A stretch of DNA of 6,371 nucleotides from Anaerolineales bacterium UBA6663 (GTDB taxonomy: Bacteria > Chloroflexota > Anaerolineae > Anaerolineales > UBA6663). The stretch lies in the NCBI GenBank assembly GCA_002455335.1, contig DKKP01000378.1, forward strand, positions 1 through 6,371, given 5' to 3'. The position numbers and the translations under genes are program-made. The notes under the pieces were generated by a model. It had not been told where the DNA came from. It saw only the letters and a list, made by a program, of their open reading frames with translations, and ran no database searches. This document shows, one piece after another, positions 1 to 5,216 of this stretch (position 1 is the first letter of the stretch; the number at the start of each line of letters is the position of its first letter).

Positions 1-61
1 CCTGGCGCCGGCGGCGCGCGAGCCGAAAGGTGCGGGCGCGAAAGCGGGGGCTGAGGCATGA
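1..61 (+). CDS. motA: MotA flagellar stator protein, C-terminal tail only (partial)
   Basis: Only the last 19 codons lie in the window, read from base 2 and ending at the TGA at 59-61. The visible tail begins Leu-Ala-Pro-Ala-Ala-Arg and then becomes Ala/Gly/Lys/Glu-rich. MotA proteins commonly end in a Leu-Pro-Pro-x-x-Arg type segment followed by a short variable tail, and the gene directly before motB is usually motA. The stop overlaps the motB start as ATGA, as at most other junctions here. MotA would be the four-helix inner-membrane subunit of the stator. The identification rests mainly on position and the short tail, so another upstream gene in this frame is possible. Confidence 0.6.
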   Translation, partial: LAPAAREPKGAGAKAGAEA

Positions 62-873
62 GCCACGGCGGCGGCGACAGCGGACGTTGGCTGGTCAGCT
101 ACGCTGACCTGATCACGCTGATGATGGCGCTCTTCCTGGTGCTGTACACCATGGGCCAGGTCGACATCGAGCGTTATCGGGCGCTGGCGGAGGCGTTTCG
201 TGAGGCGCTGAACGGCGGCGGCGGCATCCCGGCGAACATCGTCGACACCGGCATCAACACCGACGGCGCCGGCACGGGCGAGTCGCGGCCCAACCCCGTC
301 AACCCCGACGAGGGCTTCCCGCCGCGGACAAGCGACACCATGGACGTCGCCAGCGATCTGACCGGCCTGCTCGAGGCCTCGGGCTTTGGCAACAGCGTCA
401 GCGTGCAAAACAACATCGAGGGCGTGATGCTCTCGCTCAGCGAGAACCTGCTGTTCGAGCCGAGCAGCGCAGACCTCAGCGCGTCGGCGAGCACCGTGCT
501 CGACAAGATCGCGGTGATGCTCGCGCCGGTGGCCAACTCGATCCGGGTGACGGCCTACACCGACGACACGCCGCCGACCGACCCGCGTTACTCAACCAAC
601 TGGGAGCTCTCGTCGGCCCGTGCAACCGCGATCGTGCGCTATTTGGCCGCGAACGGCGTCAACCCCGAGCAACTCTCGGCGACCGGCCGCGGCGAGTACG
701 ACCCGATCTTCCCAAACACATCCGACCAGAACCGGGCTTACAACCGGCGAGCCGAGATCGCCGTGATCTATACGATCGAGAGTAACAACGTCGTGCTACA
801 GCCGGAGGGTGCTGACCTGGTTGAGATCCCAAGCATCACCGACGGCACGACCACGGAAGGGACGACCCCATGA
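58..873 (+). CDS. motB: MotB flagellar stator protein with OmpA-like peptidoglycan-binding domain
   Basis: MotB is the stator subunit that carries the ion-binding Asp and anchors the MotA/MotB channel to peptidoglycan. The 271-residue product has a short cytoplasmic N-terminus and one membrane helix (about residues 12-32). That helix holds the family motif Ser-Tyr-Ala-Asp-Leu, in which Asp17 is the expected ion-binding residue. A plug/linker region follows, rich in Gly, Asn and Pro (about 50-100). The OmpA/MotB domain spans about 121-240 and shows Tyr-Thr-Asp-Asp-Thr-Pro (167-172), Asn-Trp-Glu-Leu-Ser-Ser-Ala-Arg-Ala (181-189) and Asn-Arg-Arg-Ala-Glu-Ile (229-234). The start overlaps the upstream stop and the end overlaps fliL by four bases. 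The last residues form an odd Thr-rich tail (263-270). Whether the stator uses H+ or Na+ cannot be told from the sequence. Confidence 0.95.
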   Translation: MSHGGGDSGRWLVSYADLITLMMALFLVLYTMGQVDIERYRALAEAFREALNGGGGIPANIVDTGINTDGAGTGESRPNPVNPDEGFPPRTSDTMDVASDLTGLLEASGFGNSVSVQNNIEGVMLSLSENLLFEPSSADLSASASTVLDKIAVMLAPVANSIRVTAYTDDTPPTDPRYSTNWELSSARATAIVRYLAANGVNPEQLSATGRGEYDPIFPNTSDQNRAYNRRAEIAVIYTIESNNVVLQPEGADLVEIPSITDGTTTEGTTP

Positions 874-1553
874 AGAAGATCATGCCGATCCTCAAGACTG
901 TGGGCATGGTGTTGCAAAACGTTATGCTCGTGACCGTCTTTGCCATGAACGGGCTGATGGGCTACATCATGTTCGCGCCCGATGACATGCCAAAGCCCTT
1001 CTATCTGTCGTACGCCGGCCAGATCCCGACCGTGGCCAGTGACCTGGGCGGCGAATTGACGGTCGGCGAGACCGACAGCACCCACACGACCACGACCGAC
1101 TCGCACGGCACGACAAGCGAGGGCCCGACGATCATCAAGATCTATGAACCCGGGCAGGGCCAGATGGTCGACACCGGCACAAAGGTCGTCAATCTGGCCG
1201 ACCCGGGTGGGCGTCGCTTCCTCAAGGCCACGATCACGATCGAAGTGCCGCCGCTCGACTTCTTCTTCGAGGCGCATGTCACCGAGGGCGAGGATGCGGC
1301 CGCCGCCAGTCACTCGACTGAAACAACGACGACCGAAGACCCACGGATCGCGGAGTTCAACACCCTGATCGAGAACAAGATGCCGATCATCAACGACATC
1401 CTGAATACGCTGCTGACCAGCAAGACGTTCGATCAGATCTACACGGTCGAGGGCAAGGAAGCCCTGCGCGAGGAGATCAAGAAAGAGATCAACGCGCGGC
1501 TGCCCGAGCTCGGCGTCATCGCCGTCTACTTCACGGAATTCGTGGTGCAGTAA
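870..1553 (+). CDS. fliL: FliL, flagellar basal-body/stator-associated membrane protein
   Basis: FliL is a single-pass inner-membrane protein that surrounds or supports the stator and helps it work under load. The 227-residue product has one hydrophobic segment near the N-terminus (about 11-35). The periplasmic domain contains Val-Val-Asn-Leu-Ala-Asp (106-111) and Arg-Phe-Leu-Lys-Ala-Thr-Ile-Thr-Ile-Glu-Val (116-126). The diagnostic FliL ending, Val-Tyr-Phe-Thr-Glu-Phe-Val-Val-Gln, is at 219-227. It is longer than many FliL proteins because of two low-complexity Thr/Ser/His/Asp-rich insertions (about 68-85 and 147-156). The start ATG shares ATGA with the motB stop, and a purine-rich GGAAGGG lies at 855-861. 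The stop overlaps the fliM start as TAATG, which suggests stop-start coupling. Confidence 0.93.
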   Translation: MKKIMPILKTVGMVLQNVMLVTVFAMNGLMGYIMFAPDDMPKPFYLSYAGQIPTVASDLGGELTVGETDSTHTTTTDSHGTTSEGPTIIKIYEPGQGQMVDTGTKVVNLADPGGRRFLKATITIEVPPLDFFFEAHVTEGEDAAAASHSTETTTTEDPRIAEFNTLIENKMPIINDILNTLLTSKTFDQIYTVEGKEALREEIKKEINARLPELGVIAVYFTEFVVQ

Positions 1554-2632
1554 TGCTCTCTCAGGCCGAGATCGATGCCCTGCTCAGCGGTTCGCTCCAG
1601 GCGGAGGACGCCACAAGCGGCGAGACCCTGAATCTTGCCGAGTTGATGGGCGGCGACGGCGGGACGGCCCAGAACGGGTCGGCTGCGGGCAGTGACGGCC
1701 CTGTCGACAACCGCAACATCCGGCCCTACAACTTCTGGTCGCCGGATCGGTTCTCGAAGGAGCAGATGCGCGCCGTCGAACTGGTGCACGAGAACCTGGC
1801 CGAGCGCCTGACCACGGCGATGCCGCCCTATATCCGCACCGAGTTCCGCCCGCGGGTGGTGCATGTCGAGCAGGGCCGCTCCGACGACTTCCTGAAGGAG
1901 CTGCAGCCGGGCACGCTGTTTCACGTCCTCGCGCTCGATCCGCTTCCGGGTCGGATGCTGATGGTCTTCAGCCAGGAGATCATCTGGGTGATGCTCGATC
2001 GGCTGCTCGGCGGCTCGGGTCAGAGCAATGTGCCCGGCAAGGCGCTGACCGACATCGGCCAGGCGCTGATGAACGGCACTGTCGAGTACATGCTCAACGA
2101 CATCAAGGCGTCGTGGGGCAAGATGATCCCGCTGATCGAGCCGCGGCTCGAGGACAGCACAAACAATCATCACTGGGTGCAGATGATGATGGGCAACGCC
2201 CGCGTGCTCAACATCGTCTTTGAGGTGACGATCCAGCAAACCACGATCGGCACGATGGGCATCTACGTACCGTTCATGATGCTCAAGCCCGTGGCGAATC
2301 TGCTCAACCCGCATGTGTGGATCGCGGGACAGGAAGAGCAGCAGCCGACCGACGAGTCGCGCGATCTTGTCTTCAGGCGGCTGAGCAAGGTGCCGATGCA
2401 GGTTCGGATCGAGCTCGGCGGGGCCGAGCTGACGATGGGCGAGCTGCTCAACCTGACGCCCGGCGACATCATCCGGCTCGAGACCTCGGTCAGCCAGGAT
2501 CTGCGGATGTTCGTCAGCGAACGGTTGCGGTTCTTGACCCGGCCCGGCACGCTCAACGGCCGGATGTGTGTCCAGATCAAGTCGTCGGTCAGTGCGGAAG
2601 ATGACCCGACGTTGTTCGAGGTGAACTCATGA
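1553..2632 (+). CDS. fliM: FliM, flagellar motor switch protein (C-ring)
   Basis: FliM is the C-ring subunit that receives CheY-P and passes the switching signal to FliG. The 359-residue product begins with the CheY-P docking peptide Leu-Ser-Gln-Ala-Glu-Ile-Asp-Ala-Leu-Leu (2-11), which closely matches the enterobacterial one. A variable acidic/Gly-rich linker follows (about 14-55). The CheC-like middle domain starts near Pro-Tyr-Asn-Phe-Trp (58-62) and includes Asp-Arg-Leu-Leu-Gly-Gly-Ser-Gly (149-156), the GGxG loop used to contact FliG. A C-terminal SpoA/FliN-like domain covers about 272-345. The start overlaps the fliL stop by one base, with no convincing ribosome site of its own. The end overlaps fliN by four bases. 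The intact docking peptide implies a normal CheY-P input to this motor. Confidence 0.97.
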   Translation: MLSQAEIDALLSGSLQAEDATSGETLNLAELMGGDGGTAQNGSAAGSDGPVDNRNIRPYNFWSPDRFSKEQMRAVELVHENLAERLTTAMPPYIRTEFRPRVVHVEQGRSDDFLKELQPGTLFHVLALDPLPGRMLMVFSQEIIWVMLDRLLGGSGQSNVPGKALTDIGQALMNGTVEYMLNDIKASWGKMIPLIEPRLEDSTNNHHWVQMMMGNARVLNIVFEVTIQQTTIGTMGIYVPFMMLKPVANLLNPHVWIAGQEEQQPTDESRDLVFRRLSKVPMQVRIELGGAELTMGELLNLTPGDIIRLETSVSQDLRMFVSERLRFLTRPGTLNGRMCVQIKSSVSAEDDPTLFEVNS

Positions 2633-2955
2633 GTGATACGGTGAATGCCCCCGATGTTCGGGCGGCCTCCTTCGCGCCGATCAACGCGGATCTCTCAGCC
2701 GGGGCGCCGAATGGGCTGGATCTGTTGATGGACGTCCCGCTGCGGATCTCGGTCGAACTGGGCCGCACAAAGCTCTCTGTGCGTGAGGTCCTCGACCTGC
2801 AGAACGGCGCCGTAGTCGAGCTCGACCGGATGGCCGGCGACGCCGTTGACGTGCTGGTCAACGACAAGCTCATGGCGCGGGGTGAGGTCGTGGTCGTCGA
2901 CGACAAGTTCGGCATCCGGATCACCGAGATCCTGACCCCGAGCAAGAAGGCGTAG
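2629..2955 (+). CDS. fliN: FliN, flagellar motor switch protein (C-ring)
   Basis: FliN forms the base of the C-ring with FliM and helps dock the FliH/FliI export apparatus. The 108-residue product has a short variable N-terminus (1-30) and then a single SpoA domain. That domain runs from Leu-Leu-Met-Asp-Val-Pro-Leu-Arg-Ile-Ser-Val-Glu-Leu-Gly (32-45) to about residue 102, and includes Asp-Lys-Leu-Met-Ala-Arg-Gly-Glu-Val-Val-Val-Val (79-90) and Gly-Ile-Arg-Ile-Thr-Glu-Ile (95-101). The length is normal for a short, Escherichia-type FliN. It lacks the extra CheC-like domain of FliY. The start is set by the ATGA overlap with fliM and by a GAGGTG ribosome site at 2618-2623. It is the last gene before the only sizeable gap in the flagellar part. 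Confidence 0.96.
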   Translation: MSDTVNAPDVRAASFAPINADLSAGAPNGLDLLMDVPLRISVELGRTKLSVREVLDLQNGAVVELDRMAGDAVDVLVNDKLMARGEVVVVDDKFGIRITEILTPSKKA

Positions 2956-3076
2956 CGCGTGGTGCGTCGAAGGTCGGTCGTGTCGTAGTGACACCGGGCG
3001 ATTCATGCGTCGCCCGGGCCGGGGATCGTGATCCGTGGGACGCCGAAACCATCCGGCGCCCGCGGTTGAGACAACA
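2956..3076. other. 121-base gap between fliN and fliO
   Basis: This is the only break of any size among the flagellar genes, which otherwise overlap or lie within a few bases of each other. It holds the inverted repeat listed separately and a small GGATC-GT-GATCC palindrome (3023-3034). I see no convincing -35/-10 pair, no sigma-54 or sigma-28 box and no U-rich terminator tail. The fliO frame can be extended back to a GTG at 3035, but that extension lacks membrane-protein character and was not used. Confidence 0.6.
2994..3017. repeat. Perfect 8-bp inverted repeat (possible intercistronic RNA hairpin)
   Basis: CCGGGCGA (2994-3001) is exactly complementary to TCGCCCGG (3010-3017), with an 8-base loop. 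The stem is almost all G/C and should be stable in RNA. No run of T follows, so it is not a classical intrinsic terminator. Its position between the C-ring genes and the export-gate genes would suit an mRNA processing or stability element, but this is inference. A chance palindrome in GC-rich DNA cannot be excluded. Confidence 0.5.
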
Positions 3077-3550
3077 ATGACCATTCAAGCGTTGATCGTT
3101 CGTTTTCGGGCGTTGCCGCGTTGGCAGCAATGGGGCATCGGCCTGGCCGCCTTGCTGGCGGTCGGCCTGGCAGCGCTTGTGATCCCCGGGGAGGGGCCCA
3201 GCGGTGCGGCGTCGGGCGAGGTGGAATTGGCCCTGCGCCTGACGATCAGTTTCGGTATCGTCATCGCGCTGATCTACTTGAGCCTTTGGGCGCTACGGCG
3301 TTTCACCAATCTGTCGAGCCGGCGGGGACGACTGCTGCGCACGGTCGAGAGCCTTCGGCTCGCCCCGCGCCAGGCCGTGCACCTGATCCAGGTCGGCGAC
3401 CGGACGTTTTTGATCGGCGCCACCGATGGCGGGCTGCAAACGCTGGCCGAGGTCGAACTCGAGCCGGGTTCCGCGTCACAACCGGGCGCGGCGCTGCCAG
3501 CGGCCGAGGCGCTGTTCAGCAGCGTTCTGCGGAGCGAGGTGGTTCCATGA
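3077..3550 (+). CDS. fliO: FliO, flagellar type III export-gate assembly protein
   Basis: FliO helps assemble the FliP ring of the flagellar export gate. The 157-residue product from the ATG has a first hydrophobic stretch (about 20-37) and a second, stronger one (about 51-73), followed at once by basic residues (Arg74-Arg75). The small cytoplasmic FliO domain has Arg-Leu-Ala-Pro-Arg-Gln-Ala-Val-His-Leu-Ile-Gln-Val-Gly-Asp-Arg (94-109) and then Phe-Leu-Ile-Gly-Ala-Thr (111-116). It matches the family pattern of Leu-Gly-Pro-Arg, Leu-Ile-x-Val-Gly-Asp-Arg and Leu-Ile-Gly-Val. Many FliO proteins have one membrane segment, so the first stretch may be a signal-like or second anchor. The ATG has only a weak TTGAG site at 3066-3070. 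A GTG at 3035 would add 14 residues of no clear character. The stop overlaps fliP as ATGA. Confidence 0.88.
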   Translation: MTIQALIVRFRALPRWQQWGIGLAALLAVGLAALVIPGEGPSGAASGEVELALRLTISFGIVIALIYLSLWALRRFTNLSSRRGRLLRTVESLRLAPRQAVHLIQVGDRTFLIGATDGGLQTLAEVELEPGSASQPGAALPAAEALFSSVLRSEVVP

Positions 3551-4314
3551 GCCCGCGTACCCGTCGTTGGCTTGGGCTGCTCGCGCTGGCGGGTCTCGCC
3601 TTTCTGTTGACCGGCTGCGCGGCGAACCCAGAGCTCGCGGCACCGGGCGTGACGCTGTCGGTCGAGCCCAACGGTCAGCCGGCCGAGGTCACCTCGGGCG
3701 TCCAGCTGTTGGTGCTGATGACGGTGCTGTCCGTCGCGCCGTCGATCTTGATCCTGGCGACATCGTTTACGCGGATCGTTATCGTGCTGTCGATGTTGCG
3801 CACCGCGCTGGGCACACCGACTGCGCCGCCCAATCAGGTGATCGTGGGCCTGGCGCTGCTACTGACCGTGTTCATCATGGCCCCGGTCTACCAGCAGATC
3901 GACGAACAAGCCGTTCAGCCCTATCTGCGCGAAGAGATCACGCAAGAAGAGGCCTTCGAAGGCGCGCTCGAGCCGGTGCGCGACTTCATGTTCAAGCAGA
4001 CCCGGCCCAAGGATATCGAACTCTTCCTCAGCCTGGGCGGCGCTACCGAACGCCCGAATGTGCTCGCGGATGTGCCCACCGTGGCGCTTCTCCCGGCCTT
4101 TGTGATCAGTGAGCTGCGCACGGCGTTCACGATGGCCTTCGTCATCTATGTGCCCTTTCTGGTGATCGAGATGGTGGTCTCGAGCGTGCTGTTGGCGATG
4201 GGCATGATGATGCTGCCGCCGTCGCTGGTCTCGCTGCCGTTCAAGATCCTGCTGTTTGTGATGGTCGATGGCTGGTACCTGCTGACCCGGTCGCTGGTGC
4301 TCAGTTTTCAGTAG
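3547..4314 (+). CDS. fliP: FliP, flagellar type III export-gate channel protein, with lipobox-like signal sequence
   Basis: FliP forms the core export channel with FliQ and FliR. The 255-residue product carries clear family signatures: Thr-Ser-Phe-Thr-Arg-Ile-Val-Ile-Val (72-80), Ala-Leu-Gly-Thr-Pro-Thr-Ala-Pro-Pro-Asn-Gln (87-97), Phe-Met-Phe-Lys-Gln-Thr-Arg (147-153), Ser-Glu-Leu-Arg-Thr-Ala-Phe (188-194) and the Met-rich Gly-Met-Met-Met-Leu-Pro-Pro (219-225). It ends Val-Asp-Gly-Trp-Tyr-Leu-Leu. Four membrane segments are plausible (about 53-72, 98-115, 195-222 and 231-252). FliP proteins usually have a cleavable signal peptide. Here residues 5-24 run from Thr-Arg-Arg through a hydrophobic core to Leu-Thr-Gly-Cys, a perfect lipobox with Cys24. 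The start shares ATGA with the fliO stop, and a GAGGTGG site lies at 3536-3542. The frame stays open upstream inside fliO, but that part is not FliP-like. Confidence 0.96.
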   Translation: MSPRTRRWLGLLALAGLAFLLTGCAANPELAAPGVTLSVEPNGQPAEVTSGVQLLVLMTVLSVAPSILILATSFTRIVIVLSMLRTALGTPTAPPNQVIVGLALLLTVFIMAPVYQQIDEQAVQPYLREEITQEEAFEGALEPVRDFMFKQTRPKDIELFLSLGGATERPNVLADVPTVALLPAFVISELRTAFTMAFVIYVPFLVIEMVVSSVLLAMGMMMLPPSLVSLPFKILLFVMVDGWYLLTRSLVLSFQ

Positions 4315-4320
4315 AGGAGG
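4315..4320 (+). promoter_or_regulatory. Strong ribosome binding site for fliQ
   Basis: AGGAGG sits directly after the fliP stop, six bases before the fliQ ATG. It is the best Shine-Dalgarno match in the window. It fixes the fliQ start and suggests independent, efficient initiation where there is no stop-start overlap. Confidence 0.8.
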
Positions 4321-4326
4321 CGACCG

Positions 4327-4596
4327 ATGACCGAATCCTACGTCCTGACCCTGGCCCAGAATGCCCTGCAGCTTGTGTTGATGCTTGCCGGCCCGGCGTT
4401 GCTTGTCAGCCTGGTCGTTGGCAGCGCGATCAGCCTGCTGCAGGCGGCGACCTCGGTCAATGAGGCCACGCTGACCTTCGTCCCCAAGATCGTGGGTGTC
4501 GGCCTTGTGGTGTTCTTCCTGGGCGCCTGGATGGCGCAGCAGATGCTGACGTTCATGAGCGGGCTGTTCACAAGCCTGCCCGATCTGGTGCACTGA
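4327..4596 (+). CDS. fliQ: FliQ, flagellar type III export-gate protein
   Basis: FliQ is a small two-helix membrane protein that wraps around the FliP-FliR export channel. The 89-residue product has the normal family length. Its two hydrophobic segments are about 12-37 and 52-76. The hallmark stretch joins them: Gly-Pro-Ala-Leu-Leu-Val-Ser-Leu-Val-Val-Gly (22-32), then Ser-Leu-Leu-Gln-Ala-Ala-Thr-Ser-Val-Asn-Glu (36-46) and Leu-Thr-Phe-Val-Pro-Lys-Ile (49-55). It lies 12 bases after fliP and is the last flagellar gene here. fliR, which often follows, is replaced by signalling genes starting 20 bases downstream. Confidence 0.96.
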   Translation: MTESYVLTLAQNALQLVLMLAGPALLVSLVVGSAISLLQAATSVNEATLTFVPKIVGVGLVVFFLGAWMAQQMLTFMSGLFTSLPDLVH

Positions 4597-4616
4597 GCGC
4601 GCAGCCGGAGGGTGCC

Positions 4617-5105
4617 ATGACGGTCAAACGGGCGACGTTTCCGCATATCACACGCGAATCAGGCGGGGCGCTGCCGCTCGCCCGGCCGACCCAGGTGCCC
4701 GAGCCCGGTCTGGGGCTGATCGGCCTGGCCCTCGCCGACGGCCTGACCCGAGACCTCATCCGGCTGCGCTTCGAACGGCTGGGCTGGAAGGTGTTGACGG
4801 CCAGCGACGGCCGGCGCGCGCTCCACATGCTGCAGACGCAGACTCTGGCACTGATCTTGCTTGACTTATGGTTGCCCCAGATCAACGGGCTGGATGTGCT
4901 CCGCCAGGCGCGGAACCCGGCTCCGGCGATCATCCTCTCCGACGTCGCGTCGCCGGAGTTGGTGCTCGGCGCTGCAGCCGCGGGCGCGCACGGTTTCGTG
5001 CTCAAGCCCATCGATCTGGATGCCCTGGTCTCCAGGGCGCGGCAAGCCATGACCGGATCGCCGGCCGGCGCGTTCGTCGACAAGCCCCGGCTCGCCGCCC
5101 AGTAG
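4617..5105 (+). CDS. Atypical receiver-domain protein 1 (stand-alone, acidic pair missing)
   Basis: The 162-residue product is a single response-regulator receiver domain (about 32-150) behind a 30-residue Pro/Arg-containing extension. No DNA-binding or enzymatic output domain follows. The likely phospho-acceptor is Asp83 in Leu-Leu-Asp-Leu-Trp-Leu-Pro. Ser108 fills the conserved Thr/Ser position, and Lys130 in Val-Leu-Lys-Pro fills the conserved Lys. Counting back from Gly56-Trp57, the normal Asp-Asp pair that holds Mg2+ is Leu39-Ala40, with only Asp41 acidic. Phosphorylation may therefore be weak, altered or absent. The start is supported by GGAGGG at 4607-4612. The gene follows fliQ by 20 bases and is probably co-transcribed with it. 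A CheY-like or adaptor role in motility is an inference from position and architecture. It is a paralogue of the next gene. Confidence 0.85.
   Translation: MTVKRATFPHITRESGGALPLARPTQVPEPGLGLIGLALADGLTRDLIRLRFERLGWKVLTASDGRRALHMLQTQTLALILLDLWLPQINGLDVLRQARNPAPAIILSDVASPELVLGAAAAGAHGFVLKPIDLDALVSRARQAMTGSPAGAFVDKPRLAAQ
4848..4910 (+). repeat. Paralogous core, copy 1 (pairs with 5451-5513)
   Basis: This 63-base segment encodes residues 78-98 of receiver protein 1, centred on the phospho-acceptor Asp83. It matches 5451-5513, which lies 603 bases downstream, at 50 of 63 positions by my count. All 13 differences are silent, so the 21 encoded residues are identical. It marks a tandem gene duplication, not a mobile repeat. 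Confidence 0.85.
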
Positions 5106-5216
5106 GCTGGGGCGACCCCGACTTAGTCCTCAAGATTGGCGCCCTCCGACGCGATCGGGTCTGAGCGCGCACCACGACGCATCACCCGTCCTGGGCGCGC
5201 GAAGGAGCACGAACCG
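5106..5216. other. 111-base gap between the two receiver genes
   Basis: No gene is evident here. A short GGGG-CGA-CCCC inverted repeat (5109-5119) lies just after the first receiver stop, and GCGCGC occurs twice (5165-5170, 5195-5200). No T-rich terminator tail and no convincing promoter were seen. A TTG at 5136 could extend the second receiver upstream by 27 residues, but the ATG at 5217 with its good ribosome site is preferred. Confidence 0.55.
5202..5207 (+). promoter_or_regulatory. Ribosome binding site deciding the start of receiver gene 2
   Basis: AAGGAG lies nine bases before the ATG at 5217. No comparable site precedes the upstream in-frame TTG at 5136, so the ATG was chosen as the start. 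Confidence 0.7.

Noticed and set aside
768..1313. Long minus-strand open frame across motB-fliL
   Set aside because: It is antisense to two clear flagellar genes and has a His/Arg/Asp-rich composition typical of shadow frames in GC-rich DNA.
1526..2314. Minus-strand open frame of 262 codons opposite fliM
   Set aside because: FliM on the + strand has all family motifs, and the antisense product is His/Arg-rich with no recognisable domain.
3005..3031. Eight-codon minigene with its ATG in the hairpin loop
   Set aside because: There is no ribosome site, it is very short, and the expected chance frequency is high.
3035..3076. GTG start 14 codons upstream of fliO ATG
   Set aside because: It adds residues of no FliO character and has no good ribosome site. 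It is kept only as an alternative.
3121..3546. Upstream extension of the fliP frame
   Set aside because: The frame is open back to 3121, but the residues are Arg/Gly-rich shadow of fliO. The ATG at 3547 with ATGA overlap and GAGGTGG is the natural start.
3859..4593. Minus-strand open frame of 244 codons opposite fliP-fliQ
   Set aside because: It is rich in Gln, His and Arg and is explained as the mirror of hydrophobic Leu/Val codons in fliP and fliQ.
5109..5119. GGGG-CGA-CCCC as a terminator after receiver gene 1
   Set aside because: The stem is only 4 bp and no T tract follows. It is too weak to call.
5136..5160. Sigma-54-like promoter around TTGGCGCC
   Set aside because: The GG and GC elements do not match the consensus at the required spacing.
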